A stretch of DNA of 64,000 nt from NCBI RefSeq assembly GCF_000282195.1, contig NZ_AKJT01000072.1, forward strand, positions 1 through 64,000, read 5' to 3'. A program made the position numbers and the translations under genes. The DNA is from Pseudomonas sp. GM18. GTDB taxonomy: Bacteria > Pseudomonadota > Gammaproteobacteria > Pseudomonadales > Pseudomonadaceae. How positions within the stretch are numbered: position 1 is the first letter of the stretch; every line of letters begins with the position of its first letter. Positions 17,038-25,555 of this stretch are shown here, piece by piece. Below the pieces are notes generated by a model, which made no database searches, had not been told where the DNA came from, and saw only the letters and a list, made by a program, of their open reading frames with translations.

Positions 17038-17735
17038 GCGTCGGTCTCCTGTTCTTCGGCAATGGCGCGGGCCAGGGCGTCTTCTTCGCTTTCACCTTCG
17101 AATTCACTGAGGTCCAGCGGGTCATCGGTCTGCAGCAGTTTTTCGTCGCTGTCTTCGTCGATCAGCACCGGCACCGGCAACGGCAGCACGCTGTGCAGGC
17201 TGGCGGCCAGGTCGCGGTCTTGCTGGACCGACAGGCAGACATCGAGGAAGCGGTGCATCGGCGGCAGGAAACGGTAGACACCGTTTTCTTCGCCGGCGAA
17301 ACCGAGCTGGGTCATGCGGCGCATGATCTTTTCTTCGAGTTCTTCGACGGTCTGCACTTCGGCCTGGATGAACAGGTCGCGGTACTTTTCCAGCAGCGAT
17401 GGCAATTCATCGCGACCGAGGCTGCCACCGTCGAGCACGGCAATCGGGTCACGGCCCTGGTCGGCCAGGTGTTCGACGAGGATGAAGGTGAACAGCGCCA
17501 GACGTTGCGCCGTTTTGTTTACCGCCGCCGCGGCCAGGTCCGGCACGAAGTAGTAGAAACCACGGGTGTCGCACACCAGTTCAAAACCCAGCGCCTTGAA
17601 CAGGGTGCGGTACTGGTCCTGGAAGTTCGACAGTTGGGCGTACAGCTCCGGGTCGCGGCGACTGACGTGGTAGCCCTTGAACAGCTCGCGAAAGATCGGC
17701 GCCAGCTGGGACAGTTCGGATAGATCAAGATGCAT
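17034..17735 (-). CDS. mksE: Condensin subunit MksE
   Basis: MukE-like subunit (233 aa) of the Mks condensin, expected to bind the MksF kleisin and regulate MksB. It is mainly winged-helix-like, starting LSQLAPIFRELFKGYHVSRRDPELYAQL, with an acidic C-terminal tail (DEDSDEKLLQTDDPLDLSEFEGESEED). It lies between mksF and mksB with overlaps on both sides (11 bp with mksF, 4 bp with mksB), which indicates a tightly coupled operon and fixed subunit ratios. The assignment comes from operon order and length. Confidence 0.85.
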   Translation of the reverse strand: MHLDLSELSQLAPIFRELFKGYHVSRRDPELYAQLSNFQDQYRTLFKALGFELVCDTRGFYYFVPDLAAAAVNKTAQRLALFTFILVEHLADQGRDPIAVLDGGSLGRDELPSLLEKYRDLFIQAEVQTVEELEEKIMRRMTQLGFAGEENGVYRFLPPMHRFLDVCLSVQQDRDLAASLHSVLPLPVPVLIDEDSDEKLLQTDDPLDLSEFEGESEEDALARAIAEEQETDA

Positions 17736-19002
17736 TTGGGATGCTCGCAGAATCCTCGGCGGCGGTGTCGCGGGCCGAGAGCAGGGCGAAGGAGCGCAGG
17801 CTGACCTGGTGCTCGTGAGTGTGGTAATCGCGGCGTTCCAGACGCTCGCGCTTGAAGCGTTTTTCCCGCGACAGGCGCGAGAACCAGTAGAGCAATTCGT
17901 CGGTGGCGCCGTCTGGCTCCTGCTCCAGCAGCCAGCTCATCAGGTCCGGCATCGGCAGGGCGTCTTCGCAGCGTTCGAGCATTTCCCGAACCGTGCGTGG
18001 CGCGCGCGGGGCTTCACCTTTCTGGGTCTTGTGGGCCTTGGGGAAACGCGCCGGTTTCGGCTCGAAACGGGCCAGGGCGTACACATAGGCCTCGACCTGA
18101 CTGGCGCTGCCGAGGAAGGTGCTTTGCGGGCGGGTGAACAGCGGCATCGCGGCTTGCGGTACCGCATCGATGCCTTTGCGACGAATGGCCGACAGCGCCA
18201 GGGCTGCGCCACGGGTCACGGCGTTGTGCCGGCGGGCTTCTTCGCGCAACGGCAGCAGCAGTTCGCGGGCGTGACGCAAGGTCAGCTGGGCGCTGGTCTG
18301 CATTTCGAGGATGCGCGCATGGGTGCGCAGCAGCATGTCGTCGTCGACCAGATGGCCGAGGCGCTGCTGTTCGGTGAGCATGCGCAACAACACGTTCTCG
18401 ACCTTGCGCACGCCTTGTTCGAAGGCGCCGTCGGCATTCACCAGCTGGATCATCGGTTCGACGTATTCGTCCCAGGTCGCCAGCACTTCAGCATAACGCT
18501 GACGCAGCGGAATCTGCCGGTCGCTGGTCTTGGCCCGCTCGGCGACGGCCACCAGGGCCTGTTCATCGTTGGCGAGTTTCTTCAGCACGTCCCGCACACG
18601 CATGTCGAGCAGGCGCAACTGGCGCGCGAGATCGTTGCCGTCGCGAATGTCGAAGGCGTCCTGGATGTAACCGGCCAGGCGCTCGAGGTGGCGCAAATAG
18701 GCTTCGATTTCCAGGCACAGGCCCAGACGGTGCTCACGGCGCAGGTAAGCGAGGAAGTCGTGAATCTGCGCGTTGAGCTCGAAACGGTTCGGGCTTTTCG
18801 CCACGGGAACCAGAATGTCGAGGCGGATCCACACGTCCAGCAGGCTGGTGATGTCCTGCGGTGTGCTGTCCAGTTGCTGGGCGGCCAACTGTGAACGCAG
18901 TTCGTTGAGGCTCAGGGTGCCTTGGTCGAAGTGCTCGCACAGTGGCTCCAGAAGTGCCCAGTGTTCAGCGAGGGCGCGCAAGACGCGCTTGGGTTCGATC
19001 AT
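17725..19002 (-). CDS. mksF: Condensin subunit MksF (kleisin)
   Basis: MukF-like kleisin (425 aa), predicted to bridge MksB heads and bind MksE. It starts with a winged-helix segment (MIEPKRVLRALAEHWALLEPLCEHFDQGTLSL) and has a long helical middle (about 110-280). The C-terminal part is basic (FKRERLERRDYHTHEHQVSLRSFALL). I choose the ATG at 19002, because the GTG at 19068 adds 22 residues without family-like sequence. Neither start has a strong ribosome-binding site. First gene of mksFEB. Confidence 0.82.
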   Translation of the reverse strand: MIEPKRVLRALAEHWALLEPLCEHFDQGTLSLNELRSQLAAQQLDSTPQDITSLLDVWIRLDILVPVAKSPNRFELNAQIHDFLAYLRREHRLGLCLEIEAYLRHLERLAGYIQDAFDIRDGNDLARQLRLLDMRVRDVLKKLANDEQALVAVAERAKTSDRQIPLRQRYAEVLATWDEYVEPMIQLVNADGAFEQGVRKVENVLLRMLTEQQRLGHLVDDDMLLRTHARILEMQTSAQLTLRHARELLLPLREEARRHNAVTRGAALALSAIRRKGIDAVPQAAMPLFTRPQSTFLGSASQVEAYVYALARFEPKPARFPKAHKTQKGEAPRAPRTVREMLERCEDALPMPDLMSWLLEQEPDGATDELLYWFSRLSREKRFKRERLERRDYHTHEHQVSLRSFALLSARDTAAEDSASIPNAS

Positions 19003-19183
19003 CGGAATGGCCGGCTGGTTGGCAATTAAAAGCCGCGATTGTACTTCATCGCAGCCGTGTCGATTCACTCTGGGGATGGGCTGTCGCTTCTTCTATCGGT
19101 GAAGTCTATCGATCAAGCGTGGGCGATCTTGAGCGAAGGGCGGTAGAATCACCGCACTTTAGTTATCCACAAGTGGCCGACCT

Positions 19184-19969
19184 TTGCTTATCGAGTCCCG
19201 TCGCCGCGCTTATTTGACCGCCATGCAGGTGGTCAACTGGCTGCCGCGCACCGAATTGCCCTTTGCTGCGCCTTCGCGGCCCGAACTGCTGGAGATGCCC
19301 GAGCCAGTGGTCGTCGCCCCGGTTGCACCTGCTCCGATGGTGCAGACGCCCGTGGAACCTGCGGCCAAACCGGCCGAACGGGTGAAAATCGAAGTGCCAC
19401 GGCCGACGCCATCGGCTGGGAAACCGGCGAGCAAAGCGACGCAAGAGAGCGAAGAGGCACCGCTCGTCGCCAAGGTTGCGCCAGTGCCGCCGCCGCGTTT
19501 CGCTCTGCAATTGCTGCGAGCCGGTCGCTGCCTGTTGCTGGTGGAGTTACCCACAGGCGAAACTTTCCAGACCCGCGATCCCGCTTATCTGTTGCTCAAA
19601 GACATGCTGCGCGCCGCCGGTCTGCCGGACAGCCCGCAGATCGTCGGCGAGCCGGTGCGCTGGCCGCTGCTGGCTCGCGGCACAATGGACCAAGGGCCGG
19701 AAGCGGCTCGGGATTTCGTACAAGGTTTTCTGTCGGCCCGCCTGGAAGACGCACCGTGCGTCTGCCTGTGGCTGATCGGCCTGCCGGCGGTGCGTTTTGC
19801 CGGTGAGGCCAACGCCGAATCCTTCAACCGTGAACTTCAGGTCGAAGGCCTGGGGTCGGTCTGGGCCTTGCCGGGCCTGGAGTTATTAATGGAAGAGCCA
19901 CAGCGTAAGGCTGATGTCTGGCAAGCCATGCGTCGGCTGATGGCGCGTTGGAAAGAATCGAATGAGTGA
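19184..19969 (+). CDS. holD: Probable DNA polymerase III psi subunit (cryptic HolD)
   Basis: 261-aa protein upstream of rimI, the position holD has in E. coli. The N-terminus (SRRRAYLTAMQVVNWLPRTELPF) resembles the start of E. coli psi (SRRDWQLQQLGITQW), the part that contacts SSB/chi. A Pro/Ala-rich linker (residues 40-100) follows, then a globular domain (about 105-255). Psi of pseudomonads is known to be highly diverged and larger than in E. coli. The start is TTG at 19184; an ATG at codon 14 would remove the conserved N-terminus. It overlaps rimI by 8 bp. Confidence 0.65.
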   Translation: MLIESRRRAYLTAMQVVNWLPRTELPFAAPSRPELLEMPEPVVVAPVAPAPMVQTPVEPAAKPAERVKIEVPRPTPSAGKPASKATQESEEAPLVAKVAPVPPPRFALQLLRAGRCLLLVELPTGETFQTRDPAYLLLKDMLRAAGLPDSPQIVGEPVRWPLLARGTMDQGPEAARDFVQGFLSARLEDAPCVCLWLIGLPAVRFAGEANAESFNRELQVEGLGSVWALPGLELLMEEPQRKADVWQAMRRLMARWKESNE

Positions 19970-20414
19970 CGCTGTATCGTTCCGCCCGATGACCGAGGCG
20001 GACCTGGACGCTGTACTGAAAATCGAATACGCGGCCTACAGCCATCCCTGGACCCGCGGGATTTTTCTCGATGGCCTGGGCAAGTACCAGATCTGGCTGA
20101 TGTTCGAAGGGCACCAGCAGGTCGGTCATGGCGTAGTGCAGATCATCCTTGATGAGGCGCATCTGCTGAACATCACCGTCAAACCGGAAAATCAGGGCCG
20201 CGGCCTGGGTTTGACGCTGCTGGAGCATTTGATGTCGATTGCCTGCAAGGCTGAGGCGCGGGAATGTTTTCTGGAAGTGCGCGACAGCAACCGGGCGGCG
20301 TTTCGGTTGTATGAGCGGTATGGGTTTAACGAGATCGGGCGCCGTCGGGATTACTACCCGGCGGTTGGCGGGCGAGAAGATGCCGTGGTGATGGCCTGCA
20401 CCTTGGTTGATTGA
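19962..20414 (+). CDS. rimI: Ribosomal protein S18 alanine N-acetyltransferase
   Basis: GNAT acetyltransferase (150 aa) that acetylates the N-terminal alanine of ribosomal protein S18. It shows the hallmark FRPMTEADLDAVLKIEYAAYSHPWTRGIF start, the acetyl-CoA loop ENQGRGLGLTLLEHL and the C-terminal LEVRDSNRAAFRLYERYGFNEIGRRRDYY motif with the catalytic tyrosine region. The reading frame overlaps holD by 8 bp, so the pair is probably co-translated. Length matches the family. Confidence 0.92.
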   Translation: MSDAVSFRPMTEADLDAVLKIEYAAYSHPWTRGIFLDGLGKYQIWLMFEGHQQVGHGVVQIILDEAHLLNITVKPENQGRGLGLTLLEHLMSIACKAEARECFLEVRDSNRAAFRLYERYGFNEIGRRRDYYPAVGGREDAVVMACTLVD

Positions 20415-20419
20415 TTACC

Positions 20420-20448
20420 CGTAGGAGCAGCCTTCGGCAGCTCCTGCA
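20420..20448. repeat. REP-like imperfect hairpin
   Basis: GTAGGAGCAGCCTTCGGCAG followed by CTCCTGC forms an interrupted stem (AGGAGC/GCTCCT around GCC/GGC). It matches the common Pseudomonas 'tgtaggagctgccgaaggc' repeat and sits between the convergent rimI and the acidic-protein gene. Confidence 0.6.
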
Positions 20449-20460
20449 TTGGCATCTGGA

Positions 20461-20865
20461 TCAAGGCTTGCCGTCCAACGGATCCCGCCGGGCCAATTCC
20501 GCTTCATCCAGCCCGGTGCCTGCGCCGATATCATCCTCATCGACAATGCTCAGATCCCAATCCGCCTGGCCGTCTTCACCCGCTTCGTGGGCATCCCGTG
20601 CGCCGTCTTCACGGATCAGGGTTTCCGGGCTCAAGTCATCGTCGGTGGTGTCATTGTCATTGGTCGAGGACCCGGTCATGCCAGCTTTGCGGACGCGCTC
20701 GTCGGGCATCTTCTGCGCACGCTCGCGTTCGGGGATCAGGTCGCCGATTCTGGTGCCGGGTTCTTCCTCGTCGAAATCCAGCTCATGCACCGAGCCCATG
20801 CGGTCTTCATCGTCGTCGATGGGCTCGGGTTGCTCCTTATCGAACGGACGTCGTGAATCAGTCAT
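20461..20865 (-). CDS. Conserved acidic, probably disordered protein
   Basis: 134-aa, strongly acidic protein with few hydrophobic residues (many D/E runs such as IDDDEDRMG, DFDEEEPG, DDDLSPETLIRED). It has no signal, membrane segment or cysteine and is likely intrinsically disordered. It has the look of a family conserved in pseudomonads, but I cannot assign a function. It is monocistronic and convergent with rimI. Codon use and composition are consistent with a real gene, and the antisense frames over it are much less plausible. Confidence 0.65.
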   Translation of the reverse strand: MTDSRRPFDKEQPEPIDDDEDRMGSVHELDFDEEEPGTRIGDLIPERERAQKMPDERVRKAGMTGSSTNDNDTTDDDLSPETLIREDGARDAHEAGEDGQADWDLSIVDEDDIGAGTGLDEAELARRDPLDGKP

Positions 20866-21048
20866 GGCAATTCCTCATACTGTAGGCCCTACTACAATTG
20901 ACCCACTGGACTGCCGAGAATTCCCGCGGGCATGGAGCGCCGGCTAGCCGTTACATACATCAGGGCATCAGGGGGATCTGCATCTCGTGCGTGACCCCGA
21001 CGGGCGGTTGTCTGTCAAAGCAGTGCATCATTCTCGAGGCTTCATTGC

Positions 21049-21693
21049 ATGAACGACTTACAAGATCTGATTGATAACAACGAGCGCTGGGCTGATGCGA
21101 TCACCCGCGAAGATCCTGATTTCTTCGCCAAGCTAGCCCGCCAGCAAACCCCGGAATACCTGTGGATCGGCTGTTCCGATGCACGCGTGCCAGCCAACGA
21201 GATCGTCGGCATGCTGCCGGGCGATCTGTTCGTGCACCGCAACGTGGCCAACGTGGTGTTGCACACCGACCTCAACTGCCTGTCGGTGATTCAGTACGCG
21301 GTGGATGTACTCAAGGTCAAACACATTCTGGTGACCGGCCACTATGGCTGCGGCGGTGTACGCGCCTCGATGCAGGATCGTCAGTTGGGCCTGATCGACG
21401 GCTGGCTGCGCTCGATTCGCGATCTCTATTATGAAAAACGCGACGAACTGGCCAAGTTGCCCACCGAAGAGGAGCGGGTCGACCGCCTCTGTGAGCTCAA
21501 CGTGATCCAGCAGGTGGCCAACGTCGGTCACACCAGCATTGTGCAAAACGCCTGGCATCGCGGGCAGAGCCTGTCGATCCACGGCTGCATCTATGGCATC
21601 AAGGACGGTCGCTGGAAGAGCCTGAACGCCACCATCAGCGGTTTCGAGCAGTTGCCGCCGCAGTACCGTTTGCGCCCCGTCGAGGCATTGTAA
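21049..21693 (+). CDS. can: Beta-class carbonic anhydrase
   Basis: Zinc enzyme (214 aa) interconverting CO2 and bicarbonate, of the E. coli Can type. Zinc ligands are all present: Cys42 and Asp44 (WIGCSDARVP), His98 and Cys101 (VTGHYGCGGV). The Arg46 that pairs with Asp44 is there too. The RNVANVVLHTD segment is typical. It supplies bicarbonate for biosynthetic carboxylations in low-CO2 air. Monocistronic; the ATG at 21049 follows a plain 5' region without a strong ribosome-binding site. Confidence 0.93.
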   Translation: MNDLQDLIDNNERWADAITREDPDFFAKLARQQTPEYLWIGCSDARVPANEIVGMLPGDLFVHRNVANVVLHTDLNCLSVIQYAVDVLKVKHILVTGHYGCGGVRASMQDRQLGLIDGWLRSIRDLYYEKRDELAKLPTEEERVDRLCELNVIQQVANVGHTSIVQNAWHRGQSLSIHGCIYGIKDGRWKSLNATISGFEQLPPQYRLRPVEAL

Positions 21694-21711
21694 AACCGCT
21701 CGGGCCTCTGT

Positions 21712-22233
21712 TCAGCTGAGGCTGCGCCGATACCAGTGCTGAAAAAACAGCTGGCCGTCGGCGTTCGGCGACTCGTCGTAACCGGTGATCCAGCCGCGGC
21801 AGTCGACAGCACCGCAGCGGCAGGCGAACTGATGCCGCAGCCGGTTTTCAGTGGTGGCGTAATCCATCGTCAGATAATCGCCCTTGGCGATGTCCTTCAG
21901 CGCCCATACCCATAGTTCACTCATGTCGACGAAGACATTCGGGTCGCATGAGTGGCGCAGCAGTCCGCAAAAATACGGATCGTACATATGAATGCCGGGC
22001 GCCAGTTGCAAGGTCTGCGGACCGCGGGCATGCAGCAGTTGCCCCGAGATCCGGCAGATCCGGCTGATGCGCGGGAAATCGCGCAGGGCAGCAATGTTCG
22101 TCCCGCAGCCTTTTGCGGTAATGACCGTGAATTGGGTTTTCGCGGGATAACCTTGGCCAGGCGATAAATCGCGAGAGGGATAAATACAGTCGGCCGGCAG
22201 AGCTCTGGCCGAATTCCGGGTATTGGTTTTCAT
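21712..22233 (-). CDS. SET-domain protein (putative protein lysine methyltransferase)
   Basis: 173-aa protein containing the C-terminal half of a SET domain. RHSCDPNVFVD (about 93-103) matches the RHS-C-PN AdoMet-binding motif, and DYLTMDYATTENRLRHQFACRCGAVDCRGW ends in a post-SET zinc-binding Cys cluster (CxCx4C). The first ~80 residues are not strongly recognisable. Such bacterial SET proteins are rare and their targets mostly unknown. AAGGA precedes the ATG at 22233. Convergent with can. Confidence 0.75.
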   Translation of the reverse strand: MKTNTRNSARALPADCIYPSRDLSPGQGYPAKTQFTVITAKGCGTNIAALRDFPRISRICRISGQLLHARGPQTLQLAPGIHMYDPYFCGLLRHSCDPNVFVDMSELWVWALKDIAKGDYLTMDYATTENRLRHQFACRCGAVDCRGWITGYDESPNADGQLFFQHWYRRSLS

Positions 22234-22359
22234 AACGATCCTTGTCCGTTCCAGGCTGCGACTACCGGACGCTGACGATCCTGTCAGCTCTGCAGCACGG
22301 GGTATGGCTCAAGACTCCACCAAAGCGGATCAAGGGTCTACTGTCAGATATGACAGGCG

Positions 22360-22403
22360 AAAAAAGCTCTTTCCCGCGTCAGCCATGGCTCACGCGGGAA
22401 AGA
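22360..22403 (-). terminator. Terminator of the 390-aa secreted-protein gene
   Basis: A 12-bp perfect inverted repeat TCTTTCCCGCGT/ACGCGGGAAAGA (22368-22379, 22392-22403). It has a 12-nt loop and, reading on the minus strand, a run of T residues (A-run at 22360-22365). Confidence 0.8.
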
Positions 22404-22414
22404 CTTTCAGCGTT

Positions 22415-23587
22415 TTACAAGTGTGGGGCAGGTGCGGAGGTCACAAGGGCCGGGGTCTGCAGCTGTTTCAACTCGGATTTGACCGGCGCTGTCGCGCACT
22501 TGGCCACCGCCTGCTCAGGCGTCAGGTTGCGAATCGAGGTGTAGAACAGTTCACAGGTTTTTTCTTTCTGGGTCACTTGCCAGGTTTGAGTGCAACGTTT
22601 CAGCTGATCGGCTGGGTTGCTGCCCGGTTTGCTGCCCATCCCGGCCTGCCAGCACGCGGCACTCAAATCCTGCCCCATGACTTTCAGCCCCGCGGCGTCG
22701 GCCTTGGCCTGCGCATCGTCACCGCTATAGGCTTCGGGGTCGGCGGCGTACCAGATGTAGCTCGGGTGGTTGGAACCCAGTACGGGTACCGCCACACCCT
22801 TGCTCGGGATGATGGTTGCCAGGCCCAGCACGTCCACGGTCTGCCCGTATTGTTGCTTGATCCAGTTACGCACCGGTGAACCAAAGGCGACCATTGGCAA
22901 TGCAGCGCCTTTGGCATTCTGGCTGACTTCCTTGACCATGGTGGTCTGGTAGTCCGTGAAGTAGTTGTAGACGCCTTCCAGGTCTTTGCCGGCGGTGGAT
23001 GGCGCGGCAATCGGCGCGATGTCGATGATGGTCTGATAGGCCGGCGTCTGGTCGGCGGGAATGTTGTTGGCGGTCAGCAGCGCAGCCCAGCGGTCGGTGG
23101 TCTTGGACTCCAGATAGTCCTGGGCCTGGGTCAGGGAGTAATCCGGCGGGAAGTGCAGCAGTTCGACACTTTTGCGGTTTTCCAGCGCCATGCCCAGCGG
23201 CAGGAACAGGTACCAGTTATAGGTCCATTTGCCATCGGCACTCAGCTTGCTGGCGCCGTTGTAGGCCAAATCCCCAGCCTTGAGCAATGCGCTCAGTGGC
23301 TTGTCATAGCCCTTGGGCACACCGCTGATATTGGCATAGAGCTGTTTGTTGTCGGTTTTGACCACCACTTTTGCGGTCTTGTAGCCATCGCGTTGTACGC
23401 TTTGGGTCAGGTAATGCTCGACGGTCTGCTCCAGTGTCCAGTTGCGAAAGCAGATGACATTACAGTTGTTGGGGTAGGAGAACAGCCGAGTGACGCGTTC
23501 GGTACTGCCCAGATTCAGATCGACATCGGCGTGAGCAGCGGCGCTCAGGGTGAGCGCGGCGAGGGTGAATCCTGCGAGTTTGAACAT
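22415..23587 (-). CDS. Secreted/periplasmic protein of unknown function
   Basis: 390-aa exported protein with a clear signal peptide (MFKLAGFTLAALTLSAAAHA-DVDLN). No known domain was recognised. It contains paired cysteines (NCNVICF near residue 42; ACW...RCTQTW...TCELFY near the C-terminus), suggesting disulfides in the periplasm or outside the cell, and many aromatic residues. It is followed by a strong terminator. The upstream neighbour on the same strand is an exported acid phosphatase-like enzyme, 117 bp away; a functional link is possible but not shown. Confidence 0.6.
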   Translation of the reverse strand: MFKLAGFTLAALTLSAAAHADVDLNLGSTERVTRLFSYPNNCNVICFRNWTLEQTVEHYLTQSVQRDGYKTAKVVVKTDNKQLYANISGVPKGYDKPLSALLKAGDLAYNGASKLSADGKWTYNWYLFLPLGMALENRKSVELLHFPPDYSLTQAQDYLESKTTDRWAALLTANNIPADQTPAYQTIIDIAPIAAPSTAGKDLEGVYNYFTDYQTTMVKEVSQNAKGAALPMVAFGSPVRNWIKQQYGQTVDVLGLATIIPSKGVAVPVLGSNHPSYIWYAADPEAYSGDDAQAKADAAGLKVMGQDLSAACWQAGMGSKPGSNPADQLKRCTQTWQVTQKEKTCELFYTSIRNLTPEQAVAKCATAPVKSELKQLQTPALVTSAPAPHL

Positions 23588-23703
23588 GCTCAGATCCTTT
23601 TCAGCGTGAGCCCTCGGAGGTGGGGCGGGTACATACTGAAACTAGTTGTGTCGAACGGTCTAGTACACAAGTGAAAAGATCGCCAGTCAGAGCCCCTCCT
23701 TCA

Positions 23704-25401
23704 TCAGGCAAAGTGCAGTGCATTGCTCAAATCGCCCATGGGTTTCTGGCCACGGGCAATCATCGCATCGTCTCGCTGCCTGAGCCCATCGAGCTTTTCA
23801 AGCTGAAACACCCGGGTGATCAACCGCAGAATCGAGCCAGTGTCATAGACCGTGTGATCCACCATGCCCTTGCGCGCAAACGGCGAAACCACCAGCGTCG
23901 GTACCCGCGAGCCCGGCCCCCAGCGGTCGCCCTTGGGCGGTGCGACGTGATCCCACCAACCGCCGTTCTCATCGACCGTGACCACGACCACCATGTTTTT
24001 CCACTGCGGGCTTTCCCGCAGCACTTTCAGGGCGCGGACGATGTGCCGGTCGCCGGACGCTACATCGGCGTAACCTGCGTGCATGTTCAGGTTGCCCTGG
24101 GGTTTGTAGAAACTCACCGCCGGCAGCGTGCCCGCCTCGGCATCGGCAAAGAACTTGTTGGTATTCGACTCATCGCCCAACCCCGCATCCCGTAGACGTT
24201 TACCACGCTCCAGCGGGTTTTCCGGCCCCTGCTGCTTGAAGTAGTTGAACGGCTGGTGGTGATACTGGAAGTTCGGGATTTTCGGAATGCCGCCAGAGTC
24301 CTTGTACTGATCCAGCGTCGCTTGCCAGCCCCCGGCGTACCAGGCCCAGTCGATGTTTTTCTTCGAGAGCTTGTCGCCTATGTGCTCGTGGGTCTGGGGG
24401 ACGATGACGTTCGGCAGGTCTGGTTTGGCGTACGCCGGACGCTCGGGGTCGCGAATCCAGGTCGGCCAGTACGGCGGAGCGAGCGTGTTGACCCCATAGC
24501 CGTCCGGCGTCAGCGCGCTGGGGCCGAATTGGGGTGGGCCGGTCATGGCACTGGCCGGGGATTGTTCCAGAGGCTTGAGGCGTGGATCGGCCGGATCATC
24601 GCTTTGCAGCGTGGCGATCTGTGTCTTGGCCACCGAGTTGACGGCGTCCGGATAGAACGGTGCGGTGGAGCTGATCAGGTATTGATGGTTGAGAAACGAG
24701 CCGCCGAAAGCCCCCTGGAAAAAGTTATCGCAGAGCACAAATTCTTGGGCAACGTCCCACAACCGCAGGGAATATCGACTCTGGGCGTAATGCCCCATGG
24801 GCAGGCCACCGGAGTCGGCCCAGGCGACAAAGCCGTCATTTTTGCCACCATTGATCTGCATCTGGTTCTGATAGAACACATGCCACAGGTCGCGCGTCAC
24901 CAGGCCGAATGGCAAGTCTTCTGCGTTCGGACCTTTGAGGGCAAAGGGCGCGTTAGGCAGGTGCTCCTGGAACTGGGTTGCGCTGGGGTAAGTCACGCCA
25001 TCGAGGGTTTGCGGGCCGATCTGCAGCACGCCGCCCCAGACTGGCGGCAGGGTCTGCAACAGGCTGCCATCGCGATCGCGTTGCTGATATTCGTCAGGTT
25101 TGAGGCCTGAGAGCGGTTTCTCGACGCCAGGGAAGTCGCCGAACAGGTTATTGAAACTACGGTTCTCGGCGTAGATCACCACCACGTTTTTCACCTGGTC
25201 GCGTAGGGCTTTGTCCAATTCGACAGGTGAAAGCAGGCGTTCGGCCGGTTTACCCGGCTCATCGCCACGACTGCCACAAGCGCTGAGGGTCGCGCCGACA
25301 CTGAGTACCGCCACGCCACCCAGGAAGCGGCGGCGACTGGTGTCGGTGGGCGTATCTGTTTGTGGGGAGGAGGCGTCGTTGCGGTCTTCTTCGTCGTTCA
25401 T
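23704..25401 (-). CDS. Acid phosphatase / phospholipase C family phosphoesterase (AcpA-like), Tat-exported
   Basis: 565-aa enzyme of the phosphoesterase family that includes acid phosphatase AcpA and non-haemolytic PLCs. A twin-arginine signal (SRRRFLGG, 22-29) is followed by a hydrophobic stretch and a lipobox LSACG (39-43), so it is likely a Tat-exported lipoprotein. Active-site features are VVIYAENRSFNNLFGDFPG with the metal-binding Glu/Asn, CDNFFQGAFGGSFLNHQYL, HAGYADVASGDRHI, and TVDENGGWWDHVAPPKGDRWGPGSRVP. I use the ATG at 25401; a TTG at 25431 is the alternative. Substrate is uncertain. Confidence 0.8.
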   Translation of the reverse strand: MNDEEDRNDASSPQTDTPTDTSRRRFLGGVAVLSVGATLSACGSRGDEPGKPAERLLSPVELDKALRDQVKNVVVIYAENRSFNNLFGDFPGVEKPLSGLKPDEYQQRDRDGSLLQTLPPVWGGVLQIGPQTLDGVTYPSATQFQEHLPNAPFALKGPNAEDLPFGLVTRDLWHVFYQNQMQINGGKNDGFVAWADSGGLPMGHYAQSRYSLRLWDVAQEFVLCDNFFQGAFGGSFLNHQYLISSTAPFYPDAVNSVAKTQIATLQSDDPADPRLKPLEQSPASAMTGPPQFGPSALTPDGYGVNTLAPPYWPTWIRDPERPAYAKPDLPNVIVPQTHEHIGDKLSKKNIDWAWYAGGWQATLDQYKDSGGIPKIPNFQYHHQPFNYFKQQGPENPLERGKRLRDAGLGDESNTNKFFADAEAGTLPAVSFYKPQGNLNMHAGYADVASGDRHIVRALKVLRESPQWKNMVVVVTVDENGGWWDHVAPPKGDRWGPGSRVPTLVVSPFARKGMVDHTVYDTGSILRLITRVFQLEKLDGLRQRDDAMIARGQKPMGDLSNALHFA

Positions 25402-25499
25402 GGCGAGTTCCGTCTTGCTGAGTTGTTTCAATATGTTTCGGCGGGACGCTAGCAGCGAGGTGTGACAGAGGGGTTACGATTGTGAAAACAATGAGTCGC

Positions 25500-25528
25500 C
25501 AGTGTGGGAGCAGCCCGCTCCCACACTG
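25500..25528. repeat. REP-type hairpin
   Basis: A 12-bp perfect inverted repeat CAGTGTGGGAGC/GCTCCCACACTG with a 5-nt loop AGCCC, the standard 'tgtgggagc' Pseudomonas repeat. It lies between the acid phosphatase gene start and the end of the transporter gene and could also act as a terminator for the latter. Confidence 0.75.
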
Positions 25529-25555
25529 GATCGGTGGTGAATTGACAATCGGGTG

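Noticed and set aside
14197..19002. Wadjet (JetABCD) plasmid-defence system
   Set aside because: JetD/MksG is missing and the neighbours are housekeeping genes; the chromosomal MksBEF condensin is the better reading.
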